Positions 40,506 through 50,198 of a stretch of DNA of 52,251 nt are shown piece by piece. Under the pieces are notes generated by a model that was not told the origin of the DNA, did not search any database, and saw nothing but the letters and a program-made list of their open reading frames with translations. The DNA lies in NCBI GenBank assembly GCA_015233405.1, contig JADFXT010000015.1, forward strand, positions 1-52,251, in the 5' to 3' direction. A program made the translations under genes and the position numbers. This DNA comes from Candidatus Omnitrophota bacterium (GTDB lineage: Bacteria > Omnitrophota > Gorgyraeia > Zapsychrales > Zapsychraceae). Position 1 is the stretch's first letter, and every line of letters starts with the position of its first letter.

Positions 40506-41091
40506 AAAAACGACAACTGTTTCGCTCGCCGGGCTTAACTTGTTCGCCGAGGCCGGTCTGTTAAAACATATCAAGCGTAGCGGCTGGTGGGTTGCCGGTA
40601 TTAAAGATCCGGAGAGTGTCGCCGAGCATTCGTTTCGTTGCGCCATCATGGCGTATTACATCGCTCATGCGGAGGGCGTGGACCCGTTTAAGACGGTGAT
40701 CATGGCGCTTTTTAATGATATTCACGAAGCGCGTATCAATGACCTTCACAAGATGGGGCATTATTATATCGATTTTAAAGAGGCCGAAAAGAAGGTGTAT
40801 AAGGACCAGATAGAAGGCCTTAATCCTGTCGTTAAGTTGGAGATGGAGCGTTTGCGTAAAGATTATGACGAGCAAAAGACCAAGGAAAGTATTGTGGCCC
40901 GCGACGCGGATATCTTAGAATGCCTGCTCCAGGCCAAGGAATATTATGATAGCGGCCACACAAAAGCTAAAAAATTTTTTCAGAAAGCCCCGGATTACTT
41001 AAAGACAAAGTCCGCGCAGAAACTTTGGCAGATGATCAAAACATGGGACAGCAGTTCTTGGTGGGAACACGTCGTCAAATTTGAACGGTAA
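40474..41091 (+). CDS. HD-superfamily protein (YfbR/HDDC2-like) with altered HD dyad
   Basis: 205 residues, all-helical. The first metal histidine is His52 in SVAEHSFRCAIMA. The HD dyad itself reads ALFNDIHEARINDLHK, so the expected His is Asn81 while Asp82 is kept. The family normally dephosphorylates deoxynucleoside monophosphates; activity here may be reduced or use other ligands. The basic N-terminus overlaps rlmB by 32 bases, so the real start could be a later codon. Confidence 0.8.
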   Translation: MKSPSKKRANKKTTTVSLAGLNLFAEAGLLKHIKRSGWWVAGIKDPESVAEHSFRCAIMAYYIAHAEGVDPFKTVIMALFNDIHEARINDLHKMGHYYIDFKEAEKKVYKDQIEGLNPVVKLEMERLRKDYDEQKTKESIVARDADILECLLQAKEYYDSGHTKAKKFFQKAPDYLKTKSAQKLWQMIKTWDSSSWWEHVVKFER

Positions 41092-41096
41092 CGGTG

Positions 41097-41876
41097 ATGG
41101 TAGCCTTTCTTTCTAAAAGAGATATTCTCTTCCTTTCGTTTGTTGCAGCGTTTTTTCTAACGGGCTGCGGGACTCTGGTCTATAATTCTGCAACACAGCG
41201 TCGGGAATTCATTACGATTTCAACGCAAGAAGAAATCAACATGGGCAAAAGTATCCATCAGGGCGTCTTGAAAGGATGTCCGTTATCCATGGACAAAACC
41301 CAGGTTGACCGGTTAAATCGTGTCGGCGAAAAGGTCGCGCTGGTGTCTGACCGGCAGGATTATAAATATAAATTTTTTCTTATTGAGAAAAATGAGCTGA
41401 ATGCTTTTACAACGCCCGGCGGGAATATTTATGTCTATACGGGGCTCATGCATCAGCTTACCAGCGATGATGAATTGGCTGGTGTCGTAGCCCATGAAAT
41501 TGGCCATTGCGCAGCCCGCCATGTGGTAAAGAAATTTCAAGCCAGCAGGGGGTATGATGCTATTCGGTCGGTCTTAGGTTATGTTCGGATGGGGGCTGCG
41601 GCCCGGTATATCGCTTCATGGAGTTCGAATATCTTGATGAATCTGGTTTTTTCGTCTTATAGCCGTCAGGACGAGTATGAGGCGGACCGGTTGGGGATTA
41701 AATATATGTATTTAGCCGGGTTCAATCCCGACGGAATGATCCAGACCTTGGGCATTCTAAAGAAAGAATCCAAAGGGCCTCAAGGACCAGTGATTTTAAG
41801 GAGTCATCCGTACCTAGAAGATCGCATCAAGGCCGCTCAGGATGAGGTTGTGAAGGTCAGAAAACAATTTTCTTAA
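41097..41876 (+). CDS. M48-family zinc metalloprotease, lipoprotein
   Basis: 259 residues. A lipobox, FFLTGCGTL (Cys near 24), precedes an M48 domain: NAFTTPGGNIYVYTGLM, zinc motif HEIGHCAARH (His133, Glu134, His137) and the third ligand region SRQDEYEADRLGIKYMYLAG. It is a periplasmic protease like BepA/YcaL that clears misfolded outer-membrane proteins. Length is short for BepA because there is no TPR region. A GTG at 41094 could also start it. Confidence 0.92.
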   Translation: MVAFLSKRDILFLSFVAAFFLTGCGTLVYNSATQRREFITISTQEEINMGKSIHQGVLKGCPLSMDKTQVDRLNRVGEKVALVSDRQDYKYKFFLIEKNELNAFTTPGGNIYVYTGLMHQLTSDDELAGVVAHEIGHCAARHVVKKFQASRGYDAIRSVLGYVRMGAAARYIASWSSNILMNLVFSSYSRQDEYEADRLGIKYMYLAGFNPDGMIQTLGILKKESKGPQGPVILRSHPYLEDRIKAAQDEVVKVRKQFS

Positions 41877-41905
41877 AAAGAAAAAGTATTTGCTTTCTCA
41901 TTTCA

Positions 41906-41928
41906 TATTAAAAAAATAATGCTAAAAT
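41906..41928 (+). promoter_or_regulatory. Weak promoter region before the small membrane protein
   Basis: TAAAAT at 41923-41928 is a fair -10; the matching -35 (ATTTCA, 41900-41905, 17-base spacing) is poor. Transcription would start only a few bases before the ATG at 41938. Confidence 0.35.
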
Positions 41929-41937
41929 AGGGATACT

Positions 41938-42231
41938 ATGGAACGGATAGGTTTAGCCGCTAGTAAAATGTCTAAGGGGAATTTGCTCCTTTATAACATT
42001 TATGTCGTTTTGATTTCCTCTCTTTTTGCGTTTTTTATTTTCGTTATCACAGGAGCCACGATCGTCTTTGCCTTGGTTTTGATTTCATATATCGGCAGCG
42101 GGCTTATGGGCTTTAATTTTGAGTCCAAATGGCCGAAAATAGCATCTTTTTGCATGGCTTCGTTGACGGTGATGGTCGTCTTCTTTAACATTTTTGCCAT
42201 TTCCAAAAACATTAAATTGAAGAAAGATTAG
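41938..42231 (+). CDS. Small membrane protein upstream of the hybrid kinase
   Basis: 97 residues with three hydrophobic segments (YVVLISSLFAFFIFVITGAT, ATIVFALVLISYIG and FCMASLTVMVVFFNIFAI). No family is recognised. It ends seven bases before a soluble hybrid histidine kinase, so the two are likely co-expressed; it could be a membrane partner for the kinase, but that is inference. Only a weak TAGGGA element lies close to the ATG. Confidence 0.65.
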   Translation: MERIGLAASKMSKGNLLLYNIYVVLISSLFAFFIFVITGATIVFALVLISYIGSGLMGFNFESKWPKIASFCMASLTVMVVFFNIFAISKNIKLKKD

Positions 42232-42238
42232 GCGTCCT

Positions 42239-44551
42239 ATGCCCTACAGCAATATTGATTTTAAGAGTTTTGTCGAACGGTTGCGTATCGGGATTTTTTG
42301 CACCAGCCTCGGTGTGAACGCTCAAATCTTGGATACGAACGATATTTTTTGCGAACTCTTGAATTATTCCCGCAAGGAACTTCTGAAGAAAAAACTTAAA
42401 GAAGTTTTTGTCCACGAATCGGATTTTCAAATCTTCCACAAAAGAATAAAGATCGAAGGCCGTGTCACGGGCCTCGAGGTTTCCTTAAAAACCAAAGCGC
42501 ATAAGGCTGTTTGGTGTTCTTTGTCGGCGGTGGCTTCCAAAAATAGTAAAGGCAAAGTGGATCATATTGATTTACGCGTCGAGGATATCACGCAGCGTAA
42601 ACGGGTCGAGCGGGACTTGATTGAATCCAAGGAGCTTTTTAAAACGGTCTTTGATAATACGGCCGCGGCGATTACCGTGACCGATAGAAATGAAAAGATT
42701 GTGGCCTGGAATCCTTTCGCGGAAAAAATGCTTGAGATGGGCAAGGAAGAACTTTTTAATATGCCCGTCAAAGACCTTTATCCTCCGGAAGAATGGCGCC
42801 GTATGAGAAGTTTTCGTATCCGCCGTAAGGGCATGCTTTCCGACATTGAAACGCGGGTTTACAAACGTAATAAAGAGATCCTCGACGTGAGCGTTTCGAT
42901 CTCCGTCTTACGAGATTCGGAAGGCAATGTTTCCGGCGCGATCGGGATCATCCGCGATATTACCAGCCAGAAAGCGGCCGAACAGAAGATCAAAGAGTCG
43001 GAAAATAAAATCCGGGTTATTCTGGATAATTCCGCCGTGGCCATTACGTTAACGGATGACCAGGAACGCGTGATTTCCTGGAATAAATTTACCGAGCATC
43101 TTTTGGGGATGAAGCATAAAGATCTGTATTTAAAGCCGGTCAGCAGTTTGTATCCGGAGGACGAATGGAAGAAAATCCGTTCTGAAGACATTCGAAAACT
43201 TGGGTCTAAACATCATTTTGAGACAAAGGTCATTAAGAAGGGTGGCGAGGTGATTGATGTTGACCTTTCGGTCAATGTCCTAAAAGATGCTAATGAAAGA
43301 ATCGTTGGTTCCGTCGGAATTTTGCAGGATATTACGGACCAGAAAAAAGCCAAGGAAATACTAGTGCAGGCTAAGTTGGCGGCTGAATCCGCTAATACGA
43401 CCAAGAGCCTATTTTTGGCAAACATGTCGCACGAGGTCCGCACGCCGATGAATACCATTTTAGGGATGATCGACCTGACGCTCGATACGCCACTCAATGA
43501 GGAGCAAAAAGACAACCTCGTCGTAGCTAAAGAGGCTGCAAAAAATTTATTGAATCTTTTAAATGATATCCTTGACCTTTCCCGGGTGGAATCGGGAAAA
43601 ATCAAGCTGGAGAATATCGAATTTCATTTGCACAATGTCATTAAAAACGTCTGTAAAGGAATGGCGGTCTTGGTCCGCGAAAAAGATTTGGAAATTGTTT
43701 TGAATTTGGATCCTCAAGCTCCGGCGCTGGTCAAAGGTGACCCTTTGCGTTTGCGGCAAATCCTGATTAATCTTATTAATAATGCCATCAAATTTACGGC
43801 CTCCGGACGTATCACAACGTCGGTTCACGTCGTGTCGTCTAATGACAACGAGGCTTTGCTGCAATTTTCCGTCAAGGATGAGGGGATCGGAATTCCCAAA
43901 GACCGGCAAGATAAGCTTTTTAATGTTTTTACGCAAGTCGATGATTCGACAACCCGTAAATATGGCGGAACGGGCCTTGGCCTTGCCATTTGTAAGCGTT
44001 TGTCAGAAATGATGGGCGGCCGCATTTGGGTCGATAGCGAGGACGGCAAGGGAAGCACATTCTCTTTTACGGCTAATTTCGAAATTGTTCATAAAGATCC
44101 GAGCGCTTTTTTAATTGAGCAGGATGCGCAGGAGATGGATGAAAGCTTCTTAAAAGATAAATTAAAAGGGCTTAAGATCCTTTTGGCGGAAGATAATCTT
44201 GTCAATCAGCGGATGACGGCTAAGATTTTAGAGAAACAAGGATGGATCGTCGAGGCGGTTGACAATGGGCAGGCGGCTGTTGAAAAAATTGACAAGGACC
44301 ATTTTGATGTGGTCCTTATGGACTCCCAAATGCCTGTTCTCGACGGATTTGAAGCCACGAAAATGATCCGAAGTAATGAAGAGAAAACCGGGAAGCATGT
44401 CCCGATTATTGCTTTGACAGGCCGGGCGATGGAAGAAGACCGTAAAAAATGTTTTGAAATTGGTATGGATGGATTCGTATCAAAACCCATTGACCGGAAA
44501 AAACTTTTTGAAGAAATCGCCAACATTTTTAAAAAAAGGACGACATCATGA
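42239..44551 (+). CDS. Soluble hybrid histidine kinase: PAS-PAS-PAS-HisKA-HATPase-REC
   Basis: 770 residues, no membrane helix. Three PAS domains occupy about 10-115, 128-250 and 255-375; the second and third are internal duplicates. The phospho-acceptor is His398 in [10 protein letters not shown]. The ATPase has [16 protein letters not shown] and GGTGLGLAI. The receiver domain (about 648-765) has the phospho-acceptor Asp695 in [11 protein letters not shown] and Lys in VSKP. It senses an intracellular signal and passes phosphate through its receiver to the HPt protein encoded next. No DNA-binding response regulator is adjacent. Confidence 0.93.
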   Translation: MPYSNIDFKSFVERLRIGIFCTSLGVNAQILDTNDIFCELLNYSRKELLKKKLKEVFVHESDFQIFHKRIKIEGRVTGLEVSLKTKAHKAVWCSLSAVASKNSKGKVDHIDLRVEDITQRKRVERDLIESKELFKTVFDNTAAAITVTDRNEKIVAWNPFAEKMLEMGKEELFNMPVKDLYPPEEWRRMRSFRIRRKGMLSDIETRVYKRNKEILDVSVSISVLRDSEGNVSGAIGIIRDITSQKAAEQKIKESENKIRVILDNSAVAITLTDDQERVISWNKFTEHLLGMKHKDLYLKPVSSLYPEDEWKKIRSEDIRKLGSKHHFETKVIKKGGEVIDVDLSVNVLKDANERIVGSVGILQDITDQKKAKEILVQAKLAAESANTTKSLFLANMSHEVRTPMNTILGMIDLTLDTPLNEEQKDNLVVAKEAAKNLLNLLNDILDLSRVESGKIKLENIEFHLHNVIKNVCKGMAVLVREKDLEIVLNLDPQAPALVKGDPLRLRQILINLINNAIKFTASGRITTSVHVVSSNDNEALLQFSVKDEGIGIPKDRQDKLFNVFTQVDDSTTRKYGGTGLGLAICKRLSEMMGGRIWVDSEDGKGSTFSFTANFEIVHKDPSAFLIEQDAQEMDESFLKDKLKGLKILLAEDNLVNQRMTAKILEKQGWIVEAVDNGQAAVEKIDKDHFDVVLMDSQMPVLDGFEATKMIRSNEEKTGKHVPIIALTGRAMEEDRKKCFEIGMDGFVSKPIDRKKLFEEIANIFKKRTTS

Positions 44552-44901
44552 GTGAAGAGATCTTCGATTTAAATGAATTTATGGAACGGGTTCAGGATGA
44601 TAAAGAGCTTCTCTTAGAGCTTATCGGCATTTATTTGGAAGATTATGTGGGAAAGCGAAAAGGCTTAGAAGTCGCTGTTGAGACGAAAAATGCTGAAGAG
44701 GTTCGGAACATCGCGCATTCTTTGAAAGGGTCGTCGGGAAATATCTCCGCTAAAACATTAAGAGAATTATTCTGGAAATTAGAAGACATGGGGAAAAATG
44801 GCAATTTAAGCCAGGCCAAAGATGTCTTATCCAAAGTTGATCTAGCCTTTGCAGATTTTTCTAAACGTATTACCAATCTAAAAAGTGAATTGGGTCTCTA
44901 G
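44548..44901 (+). CDS. Stand-alone HPt phosphotransfer protein
   Basis: 117 residues forming a helical bundle. The phosphorylated His57 lies in RNIAHSLKGSSGNISAKTL, the HPt consensus. It takes phosphate from the receiver of the hybrid kinase, whose gene overlaps it by four bases (ATGA), and hands it to an output regulator elsewhere in the genome. Confidence 0.9.
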   Translation: MSEEIFDLNEFMERVQDDKELLLELIGIYLEDYVGKRKGLEVAVETKNAEEVRNIAHSLKGSSGNISAKTLRELFWKLEDMGKNGNLSQAKDVLSKVDLAFADFSKRITNLKSELGL

Positions 44902-44936
44902 GCCTTGCCGCTTTCTGAAGTTCATAAATAAATCAT

Positions 44937-45647
44937 ATGATTTCTATAAATATCATCATTGGTGTCATTATCGCCGGGATTCTTATTTTTGCGATGTTCC
45001 TTCTTTTGACTTCTCCTGATCAAAAGGCAAAGCAAAAGAAACAAAAAGAGGAAAAAGAGGCGGAAGACAAACAAAAGCGCCTGGAAGAAAAATCTTCAAG
45101 GCTTGATAAGGCCCTTCATTCTCTTCGAGAGAAAATCGCTTCTTTGGAAAATACGATCCTTGAGAAAGACAAAGAAATCCTCGAGGAGAAGGCGAGTATT
45201 AAAAAATATCAGGAACGGGTGGCCCAAGAGCATAAATGGCTGGAAAAAGAACAGAGCGATCTGGATAAAAAAGACAAGCAGATCCATCAGCTTCAAGAGG
45301 AGTTTAAGAAATCTCAGGAAAGTTATTCCAATGAACACTCGTTGACGCTCCGGTTACAGCGAGACGTCAAAGAGTTTGAACAAAAGATGGACGCAAGCAC
45401 GGAACAAAGGCGAATCGCCGAAGCGCAGAACGCTCAACTGAAGGCCCAGATCGAGAATTATCTGGCGCAGATCGCTAGCTTAAAGCAACAAAACGCAGAA
45501 CTCACCAAGAAAAAAGAAGACACGGCTTGGGTTTCCAAAACCGATTATATGGCGCTCGAACAGCGTTTACGGGAAAAAGAAGGCCAGCTTAACCGTTTAC
45601 TACGAGAAACCCAAATCAAGAAAAACAATACCTCAGAGAATGCCTAA
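44937..45647 (+). CDS. Single-pass membrane protein with long coiled coil
   Basis: 236 residues. One N-terminal helix (IIIGVIIAGILIFAMFLLLT) is followed by about 190 residues of heptad-rich, Lys/Glu/Gln-rich coiled coil with few prolines. No enzymatic motif. The arrangement resembles membrane-tethered spacer or adaptor proteins. It starts 35 bases after the HPt gene and overlaps the aminotransferase by eight bases. Function unknown; a structural role near the phosphorelay is only a possibility. Confidence 0.75.
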   Translation: MISINIIIGVIIAGILIFAMFLLLTSPDQKAKQKKQKEEKEAEDKQKRLEEKSSRLDKALHSLREKIASLENTILEKDKEILEEKASIKKYQERVAQEHKWLEKEQSDLDKKDKQIHQLQEEFKKSQESYSNEHSLTLRLQRDVKEFEQKMDASTEQRRIAEAQNAQLKAQIENYLAQIASLKQQNAELTKKKEDTAWVSKTDYMALEQRLREKEGQLNRLLRETQIKKNNTSENA

Positions 45648-46821
45648 TCCTTTTCATTTTTCTAGACGGACCGATTGGGAATTGTCCTCCAATCAAATCA
45701 CCTCCATTGTCGACCAGCTAAAAAAAGAAAATCAAGAGATCTTGAACCTGACCGAATCGAATCCGACGGCTTGTGGGTTTCAATATTCCGGTAATATTCT
45801 TCGCGCGCTGGCGGATAAAGAGAGCTTGTCTTATGAACCCGATGCTCAAGGGATGCTCAAGGCCCGGGAGGCTATTACGGATTATTATCGGACAAAAAAT
45901 GTGCATATCAGCCCGGAACAAATTTTTCTCACGGCCAGCACGTCGGAAGCCTATTCGTATCTGTTTCGTTTGCTTGCGGACCCGGAGGATTGCATTCTTT
46001 TTCCGACGCCGAGTTATCCATTGTTTCAGTTTTTAGGGGATTTAAATGATGTTCAGTTGGATTTTTACCCTCTTCAATATTTTAATGAATGGGTCATTGA
46101 TTTTAAGGAGTTGGAAGAAGTTTTGAATCCTCGGACTAAAGGCATTGTCTTAGTCAATCCGAATAACCCGACGGGATCATTTATTAAACCGTATGAATTA
46201 GAGGCGCTCAATGCCCTATGCCACGAACAGGGCCTCTCCATTATTTGTGATGAAGTGTTCCATGATTTTTCATTTGAAGAAAAGAAGGATCATTTGAGCC
46301 TGGTCAATAATAAGCCCGTCTTAACATTTGTGTTAGGCGGGCTTTCGAAGACATTGGCCTTGCCGCAGATGAAGTTATCTTGGATCATTCTTAGCGGCCC
46401 GTCGGAATTGGTAAAGATTGCTCAAGCACGGCTAGAAGTGATCTCTGATACTTATTTGTCGGTCAATACGCCGGTTCAACATGCCTGCGCTTCTTGGCTC
46501 AAAGATAGACACGAAATTCAAAACCAGATCCTTGAGAGAATCCGTCATAATTTGGAGTTTCTAAAGAACCAGGTCATTCCCGTGGGCTGTCAACTTCTTC
46601 ATGCCGAGGGCGGCTGGTATGCGGTTGTCAGAATCCCCAACACACAGACCGAAGAAGAATGGATCATGCAATTTCTCAAACAAGACGGCGTGTTTGTCCA
46701 TCCCGGGTATTTCTTTGATTTTTCCGACGATACACATATTGTTTTAAGCCTGCTTCCGCAAGAGAAAGTTTTCCAAGAAGGCTTATCGCGGGTCTTAAAG
46801 AGAATTCAAAATATGTCTTAA
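45640..46821 (+). CDS. PLP-dependent class I/II aminotransferase
   Basis: 393 residues, fold-type I. The cofactor Lys is Lys237 in LGGLSKTLALPQMK. Other landmarks are LTESNPTACGF, VNPNNPTGSFI, ICDEVFHDF, and the C-terminal HIVLSLLP in place of the common Arg-containing FRLS. The MKLSW stretch after Lys replaces the usual GLRlGW. Related proteins transaminate aspartate, alanine or aromatic amino acids; the substrate cannot be fixed from sequence. Confidence 0.88.
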   Translation: MPNPFHFSRRTDWELSSNQITSIVDQLKKENQEILNLTESNPTACGFQYSGNILRALADKESLSYEPDAQGMLKAREAITDYYRTKNVHISPEQIFLTASTSEAYSYLFRLLADPEDCILFPTPSYPLFQFLGDLNDVQLDFYPLQYFNEWVIDFKELEEVLNPRTKGIVLVNPNNPTGSFIKPYELEALNALCHEQGLSIICDEVFHDFSFEEKKDHLSLVNNKPVLTFVLGGLSKTLALPQMKLSWIILSGPSELVKIAQARLEVISDTYLSVNTPVQHACASWLKDRHEIQNQILERIRHNLEFLKNQVIPVGCQLLHAEGGWYAVVRIPNTQTEEEWIMQFLKQDGVFVHPGYFFDFSDDTHIVLSLLPQEKVFQEGLSRVLKRIQNMS

Positions 46822-46852
46822 GAAAATTTTGGTGCAAGCGGGTGATATCATT

Positions 46853-46881
46853 TGCTAAGATGCTTGAAAAGTATTAGTATT
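46853..46881 (+). promoter_or_regulatory. Putative promoter of the dCMP deaminase gene
   Basis: TTGCTA is followed after 17 bases by TAGTAT, about 30 bases before the ATG at 46911. Both boxes match the consensus at four of six positions. Confidence 0.35.
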
Positions 46882-46910
46882 AACATCAATTATTAAAGGA
46901 GCGATGGATT

Positions 46911-47408
46911 ATGAAACGACCTGAATGGGACCAATATTTTATGAAATTAGCGATGCTGGCGTCCGAACGCGCGACGTGCCCGCGGATGCATTGTGGCTGC
47001 GTTCTTGTCAAAAACAAGAATGTCATCGCAACCGGCTATAACGGATCTATCCCCGGAGATGACCACTGTGAGGACGTCGGATGCTTAGTCGTTGAGAACC
47101 ATTGCCAAAGGACCGTTCATGCGGAAATGAACGCGCTGGTCCAGGCGGCCCGGCACGGGAATTCCGTTGAAGGCGCGACCGCGTATGTGACGAACATGCC
47201 CTGTACGACGTGCGCCAAGTCGGTGGTGACCGCCGGCGTCAAGCGGGTCGTTGTTTTTTCAGAGTATCACGATACTCTAGCGACGTATTTTTTCTCAAAA
47301 GCTGGTGTAACGATTGATAAAATTCCCATGCCTTCCAAAGAAATCGTTTATGATCTAAAAAATTATTCTTCCGCCCGGCCGTGTGAAGAAACCCATGAAA
47401 AGAAATAG
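46911..47408 (+). CDS. Deoxycytidylate (dCMP) deaminase, ComEB-like
   Basis: 165 residues. Zinc site: His70 and Glu72 in TVHAEMNAL, Cys101 and Cys104 in MPCTTCAKS. A second, Cys/His-rich segment (MHCGCVLVKNKN and DDHCEDVGCLVVENHCQR) matches the structural zinc of dCMP deaminases. It makes dUMP for thymidylate synthesis. AAGGAG lies nine bases upstream. Confidence 0.93.
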   Translation: MKRPEWDQYFMKLAMLASERATCPRMHCGCVLVKNKNVIATGYNGSIPGDDHCEDVGCLVVENHCQRTVHAEMNALVQAARHGNSVEGATAYVTNMPCTTCAKSVVTAGVKRVVVFSEYHDTLATYFFSKAGVTIDKIPMPSKEIVYDLKNYSSARPCEETHEKK

Positions 47409-48222
47409 GGTGATTATCATGCAGTTTTTTGTTTCGATCATTATCTTTATTTTATTGGCGATTTTTTATGTGCGTTTTGTCGAGGAGAAGGCGGTCTTTT
47501 ATCCTTCGAAGTTTTTAGAGGCGACGCCGAGAATGGCCGGATTGGATTTTGAGGACATTTATTTTAAGACTCAAGACGGATTGACGTTAAACGGCTGGTT
47601 CATAAAATTCTCTTCAACGGCGCCGACCGTGATCTTTTTTCATGGCAACGCAGGCAATATCAGCCATCGTATTGAAAAGATCAGTTTGCTAAGAAATGTC
47701 CGTGTGAATATTTTTCTCATCGATTATCGCGGGTATGGCAATAGCCAGGGACGTCCGTCGGAAAAAGGGGTGTATGAAGATGCGGCCGCGGCCTATGACT
47801 ATTTGTTGACGCGTAACGATATTGACCTCCATAAACTGATGGCTTATGGTGAATCTTTAGGGGGCGCTGTGGCCATCGATTTGGCGACGAGAAGAAATTT
47901 GTCCGGCTTGATCGTCGACTCCTCTTTTACGAATGCCGCTGACATGGCGAAAATGGTGGTGCCGGCGATTCCGGGATTTCTGATCAGAACAAAAATGGAT
48001 TCCTTGTCTAAAGTCGGGAAGATTAATATCCCTAAGCTTTTTATCCATAGTAAAGAGGATGAGATCGTTCCTTTCGTCTACGGCCGGCGTCTTTTTGAGG
48101 CGGCCGTCGAGCCAAAACAATTTTTAGAGACCCGAGGAGACCATAACGGCGGTTATTATCAAAGCCGGGAGAAGTTCTTAGAAGGCATAACGAATTTTTT
48201 AAAAACAAACCGATTATTATAA
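47395..48222 (+). CDS. Membrane-anchored alpha/beta hydrolase (Bem46/YqkD-like)
   Basis: About 275 residues. An N-terminal helix (FFVSIIIFILLAIFYVRF) precedes an alpha/beta-hydrolase domain with FFHGNAGNISHR (oxyanion loop), nucleophile elbow YGESLGG (Ser near 157), LFIHSKEDEIVPF carrying the acid, and His in ETRGDHNGGYY. The physiological substrate is unknown. I chose the ATG at 47395, which overlaps the deaminase gene by 14 bases; a GTG at 47383 and an ATG at 47419 are alternatives. Confidence 0.85.
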   Translation: MKRNRVIIMQFFVSIIIFILLAIFYVRFVEEKAVFYPSKFLEATPRMAGLDFEDIYFKTQDGLTLNGWFIKFSSTAPTVIFFHGNAGNISHRIEKISLLRNVRVNIFLIDYRGYGNSQGRPSEKGVYEDAAAAYDYLLTRNDIDLHKLMAYGESLGGAVAIDLATRRNLSGLIVDSSFTNAADMAKMVVPAIPGFLIRTKMDSLSKVGKINIPKLFIHSKEDEIVPFVYGRRLFEAAVEPKQFLETRGDHNGGYYQSREKFLEGITNFLKTNRLL

Positions 48223-48226
48223 TCAG

Positions 48227-49411
48227 ATGAGCGCATATTTAAAAACCAAGGGAATTAGCATTGTCGACGGGGATAAGCCGGTGATGCTTCGAGGGGTCAA
48301 TCTCGGCGGCTGGCTGATGATGGAAGGGTATATTTTGCTTGCGCCAAACCGGGCAGAGCATCTGTTTAAGAACCATTTTAAGAAAGCCTTAGGGATAAAG
48401 GCGCTTAAAGATTTTGAGCACAAGTTCAGGACCAACTTTGTTACCGAAGAGGATTTTAAACAAATTAAGGCCATGGGCTTTAATTGCATCCGTCTACCGT
48501 TTAATGCCCGGCTGGTGGAAAAGGGAGCTTATCAGTATGACGCCGAAGGATTAAAGATCCTTGATGAGGCTGTTTCCTGGGCGAAGAAATATAGTATTTA
48601 TCTTGTTCTGGATCTGCATGCCGCACCGGGATGCCAAAATCACGACTGGCATTCGGACAGCGCGGGTAAGGCGGATTTGTGGACGAAGAAGGCTTTCCAG
48701 CGACGGACATTGGCTCTTTGGGAGTTTCTAGCGGACCGTTATAAAAATGAGCCGATGATCGCCGGTTATGATTTAATGAATGAATCTGTTTTAGATGATG
48801 TGGGTTTGCTTAATCGGTTTTATCATCAGTTGATAAAGGCGATCCGCGCCGTTGATAAAAATCATATTATTTTTGTCGAAGGCAACAAGTGGGCGACGAA
48901 TATCGAATGCCTGGAAGATTTTAAGGATGATAATCTCGCCTTAAGTATTCATAGTTATGAGCCGTTGTCATTTACTTTTAACTTTGTTCCGCATTTACGA
49001 TATCCCGGCGCATCCAATTATGAATTGATCCGTCAACACGTGTCCCAATATGAAAAAATTTCTCGACAGCGACAGCTGCCTATTTTAGTTGGAGAGTTTG
49101 GCGTGAATTATCGGGAAGGGCTTTTTGGCGAAGACGTGTGGCTTGAAGATAATCTGAAGTTTTTTCAGGAATTCGGGTTTCATTGGACATACTGGACCTA
49201 TAAGGCAGTCAAAGGATCAATATTTCCCGACGGGGTTTTTAGTTATTATGAGAACCCATTATGGGTCAACCGCATGGGGCCGCTATCGGGATGGGAGACC
49301 TATCCAACGTATTGGAAGGAACAAAAAGAAGACATGGTTGAATCTTGGCGGACGAAGAATTTTAAAGAAAACACGGCCGTGGCCCAAATTTTAAAGAACT
49401 ATGCCCGCTAA
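48227..49411 (+). CDS. Glycoside hydrolase family 5 (exo-glucanase/cellulase-like), no signal peptide
   Basis: 394 residues. MLRGVNLGGWLMMEGYI opens the barrel, as in GH5 exo-beta-1,3-glucanase-like enzymes. The acid/base is Glu186 in DLMNES and the nucleophile Glu290 in LVGEFGV; supporting residues appear in GFNCIRLPFNARL, LVLDLHAAPG and HWTYWTYKAV. No signal peptide is visible, so it should act in the cytoplasm, perhaps on imported or stored glucans, unless exported another way. Starts four bases after the hydrolase gene and overlaps the next by 11. Confidence 0.88.
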   Translation: MSAYLKTKGISIVDGDKPVMLRGVNLGGWLMMEGYILLAPNRAEHLFKNHFKKALGIKALKDFEHKFRTNFVTEEDFKQIKAMGFNCIRLPFNARLVEKGAYQYDAEGLKILDEAVSWAKKYSIYLVLDLHAAPGCQNHDWHSDSAGKADLWTKKAFQRRTLALWEFLADRYKNEPMIAGYDLMNESVLDDVGLLNRFYHQLIKAIRAVDKNHIIFVEGNKWATNIECLEDFKDDNLALSIHSYEPLSFTFNFVPHLRYPGASNYELIRQHVSQYEKISRQRQLPILVGEFGVNYREGLFGEDVWLEDNLKFFQEFGFHWTYWTYKAVKGSIFPDGVFSYYENPLWVNRMGPLSGWETYPTYWKEQKEDMVESWRTKNFKENTAVAQILKNYAR

Positions 49412-50198
49412 AATCCTCAGCGTAAAAAATGAACGCATCAAAGCGGTTGTCCGTTTAAGAGACCGGGACGAACGCGATAAAACGGGTTTGACCATTGTTG
49501 AAGGTCGACGGGAAATCGCCCGGGCGCTGGAAGCTCATTGCCGTTTCCAAGAATTTTATTTTTGTCCGAAATTTTTGGTAGCTGATGATGCTAGCTTGAT
49601 GAAAACGATTCATGCGCTTAAAATACCGGTGTATGAATCTGCTGAGGATGTTTTTAAAAAGATCGCGTACGGTGAGCGTAAAGAAGGGGTTTTAGGCGTT
49701 TGTGCGCCGCAGCAAAGTTCGTTAGAGGATCTTAAAAATCGTAAAGATCTATTCCTTTTGGTGGTGGAGGCGGTGGAAAAGCCAGGAAATCTGGGCGCAA
49801 TTTTACGGACCTGTGACGGTGCCGGTGTTGATGGCATCATTGTCTGCGACGAGAAGACGGACATTTTTAATCCCAATGTGATTCGGGCGAGCTTAGGAAC
49901 GGTTTTTTCCAATAGGGTCATGACAGGAAGCTCAAAAGAGGTTTTTCGGTATTTGCAATCGCAGAACATTAAAGTTTGCGCCGCAACGCCTGCGGCAAGG
50001 GATGTTTATAGCGACATAAATTTCAAAGGACCGTTGGCGATTGTCGTCGGCAGTGAAGAAAAAGGCTTAAGCGATTTTTGGATGTCTCGCGCTGATTTTA
50101 AGATCAAAATACCGATGAAAGGGAAAGCGGATTCTTTAAACGTCTCCACGTCTGCCGCAATCTTGCTCTATGAAGCCCTTAGACAACGCAACACATAA
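49401..50198 (+). CDS. SpoU/TrmH-family RNA 2'-O-methyltransferase
   Basis: 265 residues. An N-terminal substrate-binding domain (LSVKNERIKAVVRLRDRDER, VEGRREIARALEA) precedes the SPOUT knot: motif 1 VEKPGNLGAILRTCDGAG, motif 2 IVVGSEEKGLS, motif 3 IPMKGKADSLNVSTSAAILL. It is the second SpoU-type enzyme of the window and is closer to TsnR/RlmB-like rRNA methyltransferases than to TrmH proper. The methylated base is unknown. Overlaps both neighbours. Confidence 0.9.
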   Translation: MPAKILSVKNERIKAVVRLRDRDERDKTGLTIVEGRREIARALEAHCRFQEFYFCPKFLVADDASLMKTIHALKIPVYESAEDVFKKIAYGERKEGVLGVCAPQQSSLEDLKNRKDLFLLVVEAVEKPGNLGAILRTCDGAGVDGIIVCDEKTDIFNPNVIRASLGTVFSNRVMTGSSKEVFRYLQSQNIKVCAATPAARDVYSDINFKGPLAIVVGSEEKGLSDFWMSRADFKIKIPMKGKADSLNVSTSAAILLYEALRQRNT

